Shown here: one piece after another, positions 1-5,095 of the stretch | Layout of the letters: each line of letters begins with the position of its first letter | Position numbering within the stretch: position 1 is the first letter of the stretch | Origin: Thermohalobaculum sp035513135 | GTDB lineage: Bacteria > Pseudomonadota > Alphaproteobacteria > Rhodobacterales > Rhodobacteraceae | Length of the DNA stretch: 7,307 nucleotides | Direction of reading: 5' to 3' | Assembly (NCBI GenBank): GCA_035513135.1 | Contig: DATKCQ010000178.1 | Location: 1 to 7,307, forward strand | Notes under the pieces: model-generated | What the model saw: only the letters and a program-made list of their open reading frames with translations | The model's database searches: none | What the model was told of the DNA's origin: nothing | Made by a program: the position numbers and the translations under genes

Positions 1-657
1 CTGCTGGGGCGGGGCGCCCTGACCACGATCAGCGTGGCGCTGCTGGCGCTGGCGCTGGCCACCTTCCTCGGCGTGCTCGGCGCCTGGGCGAAGGCTGGCG
101 GCGGGCTGATCGCCCGGGGCGCGGCGCACACCTACACCACCATCGTGCGCGGCATCCCCGACCTCGTGCTGATCCTGCTGGTCTATTTCGCCGGCCAGCG
201 CTTTCTCAACGACATCGGCCGCAGCCTCGACTGGGACTATGTCGAGATCTCCAAGTTCTGGGCGGGCGTGGTGGCGATCGGCTTCATCTACGGCGCCTAC
301 CTGACCGAGACCTTCCGCGGCGCCTACCTCGCCGTGCCGCGCGGCCAGCTCGAGGCGGCGCGCGCGCTCGGGCTGCGGCGCCTCGCCATCCTGTGGAAGG
401 TGCTGGCGCCGCAGATCCTGCGCTTCGCGCTGCCCGGCTACGGCAATGTCTGGATGGTGCTGGTCAAGTCCACCGCGGTGATCTCGGTGATCGGGCTCGA
501 GGACCTTGTCGGCCTAGCCGACAAGGCCGGCAAGGCGACGCGCGAGCCGTTCCTGTTCTTCCTCGCGGTGATCTTCGTCTACCTCGCCATCACCTCGGTC
601 TCGAACGCGCTGCTGCGGCGCGGCGAGGCCTGGGCCGGCAAGGGGCACCCGGCATGA
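1..657 (+). CDS. Polar amino-acid ABC transporter permease, HisQ type (5' end outside window)
   Basis: This is an inner-membrane permease subunit of an ABC importer for basic or polar amino acids (histidine/arginine/ornithine/octopine class). The frame is open from base 1, and its first visible residues (GALTTISVALLALALA) match the segment that normally follows a short N-terminus in HisQ proteins, so only about 5 to 25 codons should be missing. An internal GTG at 34 is not a likely start, because it would cut into the first membrane helix. Seen: hydrophobic helices, a VRGIPD segment near window codon 49 (the family's RG(T/I)P motif), and the permease EAA loop (EAARALGLRRL, from codon 118) followed by LPGYGNVW and KSTAVISVIG, which contact the ATPase and line the pore. 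The 218 visible codons compare with about 230 residues in the family. It overlaps the next permease by 4 bases (ATGA). The solute-binding protein and ATPase are not in the window; the substrate cannot be read from a permease alone. Confidence 0.93.
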   Translation: MLGRGALTTISVALLALALATFLGVLGAWAKAGGGLIARGAAHTYTTIVRGIPDLVLILLVYFAGQRFLNDIGRSLDWDYVEISKFWAGVVAIGFIYGAYLTETFRGAYLAVPRGQLEAARALGLRRLAILWKVLAPQILRFALPGYGNVWMVLVKSTAVISVIGLEDLVGLADKAGKATREPFLFFLAVIFVYLAITSVSNALLRRGEAWAGKGHPA

Positions 658-1391
658 ACCCCGAGCTGGTCCTGCGCCACTGGGACCTGTTCCTCGGCGG
701 CGTCTGGGTGACGCTGCACCTCACCGCCATCGCACTGGCGCTCGGCATGCTGATCGCGCTGCCCTGCTCGCTGGCGATGAGCCGGGGCGGCCCGCTCGCG
801 CCGCTGGTGCGCGGCTATGTCTACGTGTTCCGCGGCACGCCGCTGCTGGTGCAGGCCTACCTGATCTATTACGGCCTCGCCCAGTTCGAGTTCGTGCGCG
901 AGAGCTGGGCCTGGATCTTTCTGCGCGAGGCCTGGTGGTGCGCGGTGATCGCCTTCTCGCTGAACTCGGGCGCCTACACCGCCGAGATCCTGCGCGGCGC
1001 CATCGCCACCACGCCGAAGGGCGAGCTCGAGGCCGCCCGCTCGGTCGGCCTGACCGAGCGGCAGGTGACCTGGCTGGTGCTGCTACCCTCGGCCATGCGC
1101 CGGGCGTTGCCGCAATACGGCAACGAGGTGGTGTTCATGCTGCACTCGAGCGTGATCGCCTCGGTCATCACCATCCAGGACATCCTCGGCGTCGGGCGCA
1201 CGGTGAACGCCAAGTACTACGTGGCCTATGAAGGCTTCCTGACCGCCGCGGTGCTCTACATGGTGCTGACCTATCTGGTGGTCAGCCTGTTCCGCCGGGT
1301 CGAGGACCGCTACCTGCGCCACCTGCGCATTCAGCCGGCGGCGGTGCCCAAGGACCTCGCCATGCCGCCCGGCCTGCCGCAGGTGCATTGA
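654..1391 (+). CDS. Polar amino-acid ABC transporter permease, HisM type
   Basis: This is the second permease (245 aa) of the same importer, expected to pair with the HisQ-like subunit as a membrane heterodimer. The ATG at 654 overlaps the upstream TGA (ATGA), with an AGGGG Shine-Dalgarno at 641-645, eight bases ahead, indicating translational coupling. Seen: TM helix at about residues 13-40, FRGTPLLVQ at 59-67 (family signature), a helix at about 95-115 (SLNSGAYTAEI), the EAA loop with EAARSVGL at 126-133, LPQYGNEV at 152-159, LHSSVIAS at 163-170, and a last helix at about 195-213 ending in SLFRRVEDRYLRHL, which resembles the end of HisM. Beyond this lies a Pro-rich tail (residues 227-245) that looks non-essential. 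HisM rather than HisQ is supported by the MLHS segment and the C-terminal FRR-E-R pattern. No ATPase gene follows; the next gene is convergent. Confidence 0.94.
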   Translation: MNPELVLRHWDLFLGGVWVTLHLTAIALALGMLIALPCSLAMSRGGPLAPLVRGYVYVFRGTPLLVQAYLIYYGLAQFEFVRESWAWIFLREAWWCAVIAFSLNSGAYTAEILRGAIATTPKGELEAARSVGLTERQVTWLVLLPSAMRRALPQYGNEVVFMLHSSVIASVITIQDILGVGRTVNAKYYVAYEGFLTAAVLYMVLTYLVVSLFRRVEDRYLRHLRIQPAAVPKDLAMPPGLPQVH

Positions 1392-1392
1392 G

Positions 1393-1441
1393 GGGGCGGG
1401 ACGCGCGTTCCGTGAACTGCTGCCGCTGCGGCACGCGCCCC
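1393..1441. terminator. Possible shared terminator between convergent genes
   Basis: The 52-base gap between the HisM-type permease stop and the convergent mch stop contains a small perfect hairpin, TGCCG-CTG-CGGCA (1421-1433), nested within a possible outer pairing of GGGGCG (1393-1398) with CGCCCC (1436-1441). There is no T-run on either strand, so it is not a canonical intrinsic terminator. Its position between two convergent genes is the main argument for that role. Confidence 0.3.
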
Positions 1442-1443
1442 GT

Positions 1444-2487
1444 TCAGCCCGCGCGGCGCGGCATCAGCGCCCAGCAGTCGAGGTCGAGCACCACGCCGGG
1501 CGCGTGGTTGCCGTTGTGGCGCAGCACCATGTCGCCGGCTGGCGCGTTCTTCACCGCCACCAGCCGCAGCCGCAGCGCGCCAACCGAGGGCACGGGCGTC
1601 GCGGCCTTGTCGAGTACCTCGGACCAGGCATAGAGCGTGTCCCCCGCGAAGCTGGGCGCCGCATGCGTGCCGCCGTTGATCGCCGCGATGAGCTGCGCGT
1701 TGCCCAGCCCGTTGAAGCTGAGCGCGCGGGCCATCGAGATGACATGCCCGCCATAGATCAGCCGCGGCTCGCCGCCGCGCGCCGCCGGGTCGAAATGCAC
1801 CCGCGCCGTGTTCTGCCACAGCCGGGTCGCCATCATGTGCTCGGCCTCCTCGAGCATCACGCCGTCCAGGTGATCGATCCGCTCGCCCGGCGCGTAGTCC
1901 TCCCAGAAATGCGCCGACCCGGCCAGTTCACTGTCGTAGCCGGAGAAATCGAGCCCCTCGGGCACCACGAGGTCCTCCGCGGCCACCGCCGGGGCAAGCT
2001 CGGGCACCGCCGGCGGCGGCGCCGGGGCCTGCGGGTCGCGCTTTCTGACCATGACCCAGCGGCAGTATTCGATCACCGCCTCGCCGCGCTGGTCGAGGCC
2101 GTGCGTGCGCACCCAGACGATGCCGGTGCGGCGGTTCGAATTCTCGCGCAGCCCGATGATCTCGGAGACCGCGCAGAGCGTGTCGCCGGGATAGACCGGC
2201 CGCAGGAACCGCCCCTCGGCATAGCCCAGATTGGCCACCGCGTTGAGCGAGATGTCCGGCACCGACTTGCCGAACACCACGTGGAAGGCGGCGAGCTCGT
2301 CGAGCGGGCTGCGCGGCAACCCGCAGGCGCGGGCGAACGCGTCCGAGGAGGCGAGCGCGAAGCGGCTCGGGTAGAGCGCGCCGTAGAGCGCCCGGTCGCC
2401 CTCGCCCAGCGTGCGTGGCGTGGCGTGGCGGATGCGCTCGCCGAGGCGAAAGTCCTCGAAGAAGCGGCCCGGGCTGGTCTTCGGCAT
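1444..2487 (-). CDS. mch: Mesaconyl-CoA hydratase (beta-methylmalyl-CoA dehydratase)
   Basis: This cytoplasmic enzyme reversibly hydrates mesaconyl-C1-CoA to beta-methylmalyl-CoA in the ethylmalonyl-CoA pathway. The 347-aa length fits this family (about 340-350 aa). Its opening, TSPGRFFEDFRLGERIRHATPRT at residues 4-26, is the characteristic start of the Rhodobacter-type enzyme. It is a double hot-dog (MaoC-like) protein: N-terminal fold about 10-150 (ALYPSRFALASSD at 37-49, FLRPVYPGDTL at 94-104), a Pro/Ala-rich linker about 151-177, and a C-terminal fold about 190-342 with VHFDP at 230-234, YGGHVISMARAL at 245-256 and FAGDTLYAWSEV at 280-291. The start at 2487 is chosen because the family motif begins within five residues; the Shine-Dalgarno is weak (GAGAG close to the ATG). 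It is the last gene of the leftward cluster, separated from the dodecin by 82 bases holding a strong hairpin, so it may also have its own promoter. Confidence in function rests on full-length similarity recognised from memory. Confidence 0.93.
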   Translation of the reverse strand: MPKTSPGRFFEDFRLGERIRHATPRTLGEGDRALYGALYPSRFALASSDAFARACGLPRSPLDELAAFHVVFGKSVPDISLNAVANLGYAEGRFLRPVYPGDTLCAVSEIIGLRENSNRRTGIVWVRTHGLDQRGEAVIEYCRWVMVRKRDPQAPAPPPAVPELAPAVAAEDLVVPEGLDFSGYDSELAGSAHFWEDYAPGERIDHLDGVMLEEAEHMMATRLWQNTARVHFDPAARGGEPRLIYGGHVISMARALSFNGLGNAQLIAAINGGTHAAPSFAGDTLYAWSEVLDKAATPVPSVGALRLRLVAVKNAPAGDMVLRHNGNHAPGVVLDLDCWALMPRRAG

Positions 2488-2495
2488 GGGCTCTC

Positions 2496-2509
2496 GAATC
2501 GGGAATCGG
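2496..2509. repeat. Tandem 7-bp direct repeat in the mch leader
   Basis: GAATCGG occurs twice back to back (2496-2502 and 2503-2509), 9 to 22 bases upstream of the mch start codon. On the coding strand it reads CCGATTC twice. It may be chance; it could also affect initiation or bind a regulator, since the mch ribosome-binding site adjoining it is weak. Confidence 0.5.
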
Positions 2510-2527
2510 ACGATGCGGCGAGAAGCA

Positions 2528-2551
2528 GCGCGGCCGCCGGGGCGGCCGCGC
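2528..2551 (-). terminator. Perfect 10-bp GC hairpin between dodecin and mch
   Basis: GCGCGGCCGC (2528-2537) pairs perfectly with GCGGCCGCGC (2542-2551) across a four-base loop (2538-2541). On the - strand it lies 18 bases after the dodecin stop and is followed by TGCTTCTC, which is pyrimidine-rich but has no true T-run. It fits a terminator or transcript-stabilising hairpin after the dodecin. Because mch lies downstream in the same direction, it could reduce read-through rather than end the operon. Confidence 0.5.
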
Positions 2552-2569
2552 CGGTGGCTGGCGGCGTCC

Positions 2570-2785
2570 TCAGCCCTGGCCCTCGTACTTGAACGAGACG
2601 CGGACCTTGGTGCGATAGCCTTTCACCTGGCCGCCCTCGATGACCATGTCCTGCTCGATGACCTCGGCGACGCGCAGGTCGCGCAGGCTCTTGGCGGCGC
2701 GGTTGACGGCCACCTTCGCCGCCTCGTCCCAGGAATCGGGGTGGGTCCCGACCAGCGTGATCACCTTGTAGACGCTCTCGGTCAT
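2570..2785 (-). CDS. Dodecin family protein (variant lacking the flavin-stacking Trp)
   Basis: Dodecins are 65-75 aa proteins that assemble into hollow dodecamers and store or buffer flavins (FMN/riboflavin), in some members with CoA. This one has 71 aa. It shows the beta-alpha-beta-beta order of the family: strand about 5-13 (VYKVITLVG), helix about 18-35 (SWDEAAKVAVNRAAKSL), strand about 38-49 and a last strand about 55-68 (YRTKVRVSFKYEG). The ATG at 2785 is chosen over an upstream one at 2845 because the fold starts immediately and a strong GGAGG (2794-2798) sits eight bases ahead. Oddity: in characterised dodecins a Trp precedes the (A/F)EV segment and stacks on the flavin; here that position is Val39 (LRVAEV), and the only Trp, W19, lies at the start of the helix. 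Flavin binding is therefore not assured. It lies between nnrU-like and mch genes on the same strand. Confidence 0.9.
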   Translation of the reverse strand: MTESVYKVITLVGTHPDSWDEAAKVAVNRAAKSLRDLRVAEVIEQDMVIEGGQVKGYRTKVRVSFKYEGQG

Positions 2786-2821
2786 TTGCTTCTCCTCCCT
2801 GTCTCGTCCGGCGCTCAACGG

Positions 2822-2856
2822 GCGCCCGCGTCCATTGTCGCGCATGGCGCGGGCGC
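2822..2856 (-). terminator. Long imperfect hairpin between the NnrU-like gene and dodecin
   Basis: GCGCCCGCG (2822-2830) pairs perfectly with CGCGGGCGC (2848-2856). After a single bulged T (2831) the stem continues with CCAT (2832-2835) and ATGG (2844-2847), leaving an eight-base loop, for 13 pairs in all. On the - strand it begins 10 bases past the NnrU-like stop and ends 36 bases before the dodecin ATG. No T-run follows. GGCGC (2810-2814) can pair with GCGCC (2822-2826), offering an alternative fold. It may be a terminator, an attenuator or an mRNA-processing hairpin. Confidence 0.45.
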
Positions 2857-2866
2857 TGTCGAGCGC

Positions 2867-3433
2867 TCAGCCGGGGATCGCCCGCACGCCCAGGAGCGGC
2901 CCGTGGATGCCGAGGATCACCGCGAACACCACCAGCGTGATCGCCAGATGCCGGATCAGCCCTGGCGTGTCGCCCTTGGGCGGGCGCACCCACGCCCCGC
3001 CACGGGCGTTCGCGCCGAGCATCGCCACCACGGCCCAGGCGCCGAGGCCGCCGAACAGCACCAGCGAGGCGAGGTCGCCGTTCACCGCGAGATGCGCCAC
3101 CGCCCACAGCACGACGCCGAGCAGCATGGGGTGGCGAACGTAGTGCCTGGCGCTGCTCCTGGCGTGCTTGGCGCCGACCAGGAAAACGGCGACCAGCATC
3201 AGCAGGTTGTTCAGGTGCACGGTCCAGGCCGGCGGGAACCACAGGTTCACGAAGGCGGCCTGCCTGTAGCCGACCACCATCAGCACGATGGCGCCGAGCG
3301 CCACCAGCGCGAACAGGGCCTTGTAGGGCCCGGCACCGAGCCGTGCGATGGCGGCGGCCCGCCGGTCGGGCGCGTAGATCGGGAACAGGTGCCCCGCCGA
3401 CCACAGGGCGAGGCCGAGAATCAGCACGGTCAT
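2867..3433 (-). CDS. NnrU-family integral membrane protein
   Basis: This is a 188-aa polytopic inner-membrane protein of the NnrU family. The family is named for a gene linked to nitric-oxide/nitrite respiration in R. sphaeroides and is related to the plant/cyanobacterial 15-cis-zeta-carotene isomerase Z-ISO, a haem protein. Seen: about six hydrophobic segments near 2-18, 36-56, 74-92, 102-118, 120-140 and 160-180; conserved-looking histidines H15, H73, H90, H97, H101, H114, H162 and H177; and YVRHPMLLG at 98-106, which resembles the RHP motif of this family and of isoprenylcysteine methyltransferase-like membrane enzymes. The ATG (3433) overlaps the stop of the upstream lyase/thioesterase gene by 4 bases (ATGA), so it is translationally coupled to it. 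No denitrification genes are visible, and many NnrU-like proteins occur outside that context, so a role in NO metabolism should not be assumed. The physiological role is unknown. Confidence 0.9.
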   Translation of the reverse strand: MTVLILGLALWSAGHLFPIYAPDRRAAAIARLGAGPYKALFALVALGAIVLMVVGYRQAAFVNLWFPPAWTVHLNNLLMLVAVFLVGAKHARSSARHYVRHPMLLGVVLWAVAHLAVNGDLASLVLFGGLGAWAVVAMLGANARGGAWVRPPKGDTPGLIRHLAITLVVFAVILGIHGPLLGVRAIPG

Positions 3434-4332
3434 GGCGCCGCCTCCGTCCCGCCCTGCGCCGCCTCCAGTGCGGCGATCGCCTCGGCCATCGCCAGCAGAC
3501 GCCTCGCGTTCTCGACATGCAGGTTCTCGACCAGCCGGCCGTCGACCACGGCGACGCCGCGGCCCTTCGCCTCGGCCTCCTCGAAGGCGGCAAGGTAGCG
3601 CCGGGCCAGCTCGAGCTCGGCGGCGGAGGGCGCGAACACCTCGTTCGCCACGGCGATCTGCGAGGGATGGATCAGGGTCTTGCCGTCGAAGCCCAGCTGC
3701 CGGCCCTGGATGCAGCTCGCGCGCAGCTGCTCGACGTCGCGGATGGCGTTGTGGACGCCGTCGAGGATGGCGAGCCCACAGGCGCGCGCCGCCAGCACGC
3801 ACAGCCCGAGCGCGGTCATCACCGGCGTGCGGTCGTCGGTGTGCTCGGCGCGCAGCTCGTTGACCAGGTCGTTGGTGCCCATCACCAGGCAGGCGAGCCG
3901 GGGCGCGGCGGCGGCGATCTCGGGCGCCTTGAGCATGGCGAGCGGCGTCTCCATCATCGCCCAGATCCGGGTGCCCTCGGGTGCCCCCAGGCCGGCGAGG
4001 CGGCCGGCGACGCGCTGCACCGCCTCGGCGCTCTCGACCTTGGGCACCAGGATCGCGTCGGGGCCGGCCAAGCCGGCCATCTCCAGATCGGCGGCGCCCC
4101 ACGGCGTGTCGAGGCCGTTGATGCGGATCACCACCTCGCGCCCGCCATAGGGTTTGCGCCGCACGGTCTCGGCGATCAGCCCGCGCGCCGTCTCCTTGCC
4201 GGCCACGGCGACCGCGTCCTCGAGGTCGAGGATCAGCGCGTCGGCCGGCAGCCGCGCCGCCTTCTCCAGCGCCCGGTCGTTCGAGCCGGGCATGTAGAGG
4301 ACCGAGCGGCGCGGGCGGTATCCGGTCTGCAT
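3430..4332 (-). CDS. mcl2: HpcH/HpaI-CitE family enzyme, probable (3S)-malyl-CoA thioesterase (Mcl2 type)
   Basis: This 300-aa cytoplasmic TIM-barrel enzyme of the citrate-lyase-beta/malyl-CoA-lyase family most likely hydrolyses (3S)-malyl-CoA to malate and CoA, completing the net malate-synthase reaction with Mcl1. Seen: PRRSVLYMPGSNDRALEKA at 7-25 (CoA-binding start of CitE-like members), LDLEDAV at 35-41, VIRINGLDTPWG at 68-79 with the substrate-binding Arg70, VPKVES at 96-101, MMETP at 126-130 with metal ligand Glu128, MGTNDL at 151-156 with metal ligand Asp155, and FDGKTLIHPSQI at 215-226. The start at 4332 is preceded by GGAGG (4338-4342, five bases away). The N-terminal signature resembles R. 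sphaeroides Mcl2 rather than Mcl1 (which has a CQLFGPGSRPALFEK-type start), and the neighbouring mch and mdh support the pathway. A lyase acting on malyl-CoA or beta-methylmalyl-CoA remains possible. It is the first gene of the leftward cluster and overlaps the NnrU-like gene by 4 bases. Confidence 0.82.
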   Translation of the reverse strand: MQTGYRPRRSVLYMPGSNDRALEKAARLPADALILDLEDAVAVAGKETARGLIAETVRRKPYGGREVVIRINGLDTPWGAADLEMAGLAGPDAILVPKVESAEAVQRVAGRLAGLGAPEGTRIWAMMETPLAMLKAPEIAAAAPRLACLVMGTNDLVNELRAEHTDDRTPVMTALGLCVLAARACGLAILDGVHNAIRDVEQLRASCIQGRQLGFDGKTLIHPSQIAVANEVFAPSAAELELARRYLAAFEEAEAKGRGVAVVDGRLVENLHVENARRLLAMAEAIAALEAAQGGTEAAP

Positions 4333-4383
4333 GGCCCCCTCCGATGGACCCCCTGCACGAGCAGGCGGGCAAGGACGCGCCGG

Positions 4384-4412
4384 ACCCTATGCGGCGGCGC
4401 AGCACCGCGCAA
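4384..4412 (-). promoter_or_regulatory. Weak candidate promoter for the leftward mcl2-nnrU-dodecin-mch cluster
   Basis: In the 165-base divergent gap (4333-4497), the - strand carries TTGCGC (4412-4407) and, after 17 bases, TAGGGT (4389-4384), placing a start of transcription about 45 bases before the lyase/thioesterase ATG. Both boxes match the sigma-70 consensus only partly. The gap must hold at least one leftward promoter, but this assignment is tentative. Nothing clearly promoter-like was seen for the rightward VOC gene; the rest of the gap is GC-rich and holds a short CG alternation at 4444-4454. Confidence 0.25.
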
Positions 4413-4497
4413 GGTCGCAATGCCGAGTGGCGACGGGGGCGTTGCGCGCGCGCGGGCGGCGCGGCAGGATGGCGCGCCAGCGAGCGCGAGGCCCGCC

Positions 4498-4977
4498 ATG
4501 CAGCGCGACGATTCTCTGCCGCCCGAGGGCGCGGGACGCCCCGACGCCGCCGCCTTCGGGCGCGGGCTCGGGCCGGGCATCGGCATCAACCTGCTGGTCA
4601 CCGACGTCGCGCGCGCGGCGCGCTTCCAGGCCGCGGTGCTGGGCGCTTGCGTGGACTACTGGGAGCGCGACTTCGCGATCCTGCGCGCCGAGGGCGCGGT
4701 GTGGATGCTGCACAGCGACCGGGCCTACCGCGCCCACCCGCTCTCGGGGCTGGCCCGCGGTGCCGAGGGCCGCGGCGCGGGGGCCGAGCTGCGCCTCTAC
4801 GGGCGCGACCCGGACGCCGCCGAGGCCGCCGCGCGGGCGCTGGGCGACGAGCTGGGCGGGACCGTCCTCGCCGGCGCCGCGGACAAGCCGCACGGGGTGC
4901 GCGAGGCCTACATCCTCGACCCCGAGGGCTATTGCTGGGTGCCCACGGTGGCCACCCCGGCCGCGCCTTCCGGCTGA
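4498..4977 (+). CDS. VOC (glyoxalase/bleomycin-resistance fold) family protein
   Basis: This 159-aa probably cytoplasmic protein contains one pair of VOC beta-alpha-beta-beta-beta units. Seen: GINLLVTDVARAARFQAAVLG at 29-49 (first module: strand, then helix, as in glyoxalase-fold proteins), WERDFAILRAEGAVWMLHSD at 55-74, AELRLYGRDPDAAEAAARAL at 96-115 (second module) and AYILDPEGYCWVPT at 137-150, the typical D-P-(D/E)-G ending. Residues 1-25 are a low-complexity leader. The usual first-strand His ligand is replaced by Asn31, and the usual terminal Glu after DP-G is replaced by a VP segment, so the standard metal site looks incomplete. It is thus unlikely to be a standard glyoxalase I or a methylmalonyl-CoA/ethylmalonyl-CoA epimerase. 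The ATG is supported by GAGG (4488-4491) six bases ahead. It lies 118 bases upstream of mdh and is divergent from the mcl2-like gene. Substrate unknown. Confidence 0.85.
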   Translation: MQRDDSLPPEGAGRPDAAAFGRGLGPGIGINLLVTDVARAARFQAAVLGACVDYWERDFAILRAEGAVWMLHSDRAYRAHPLSGLARGAEGRGAGAELRLYGRDPDAAEAAARALGDELGGTVLAGAADKPHGVREAYILDPEGYCWVPTVATPAAPSG

Positions 4978-5018
4978 GCCTGCGGCCTTGCGCCCGGCGG
5001 GCAAATCGTGCAACGGCT

Positions 5019-5067
5019 CCCCGTCCTCTCGGGGCGACTCGGGGCGACGGGTTTCTCGCCCGGCGAG
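5019..5067 (+). promoter_or_regulatory. mdh leader with 10-bp tandem repeat and dyad symmetries
   Basis: The 118-base gap before mdh holds a perfect tandem duplication of TCGGGGCGAC (5029-5038 and 5039-5048). It also holds a hairpin CCCCG-TCCTCT-CGGGG (5019-5034) and a tight dyad CTCGCC-C-GGCGAG (5055-5067) that ends 28 bases before the mdh ATG. The hairpin could terminate VOC transcripts, and the dyad is operator-like. I see no convincing -35/-10 pair. What is directly visible is the symmetry; regulatory function is inference. Confidence 0.4.
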
Positions 5068-5095
5068 GGATGAGTGGCATTCAAGGGAGACTCTG

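Noticed and set aside
393..653. In-frame upstream extension of the HisM-type gene, doubling its N-terminus
   Set aside because: The extra 87 codons overlap the HisQ-type gene out of frame and have an Arg/Gly/Ala-rich composition typical of antisense or shifted reading of GC-rich DNA. The ATGA start at 654 has a good ribosome-binding site and begins the family match.
1504..2592. Long + strand open frame opposite mch
   Set aside because: It is Arg/His/Gly-rich with no recognisable domain, antisense to a clear double hot-dog enzyme; it is a GC-bias shadow.
4444..4454. Alternating GC run (11 bases) in the divergent gap as a Z-DNA or regulatory element
   Set aside because: Too short, and expected by chance in DNA of this composition.
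2411..4977. Long + strand open frames opposite dodecin, the NnrU-like gene and the mcl2-like gene
   Set aside because: Composition is low-complexity and no motif is seen; only the segment from 4498 onward is a real gene (VOC).
4498..4977. Assignment of the VOC gene as methylmalonyl-CoA/ethylmalonyl-CoA epimerase
   Set aside because: It lacks the HVAI-type first strand with its metal-binding His and the terminal Glu, and it has an extra low-complexity leader.
4331..5095. Upstream in-frame extension of mdh to 575 residues
   Set aside because: It reads through the VOC gene in another frame and is Arg/Pro/Ser-rich. The Rossmann motif begins ten residues after the ATG at 5096, which has a good ribosome-binding site.
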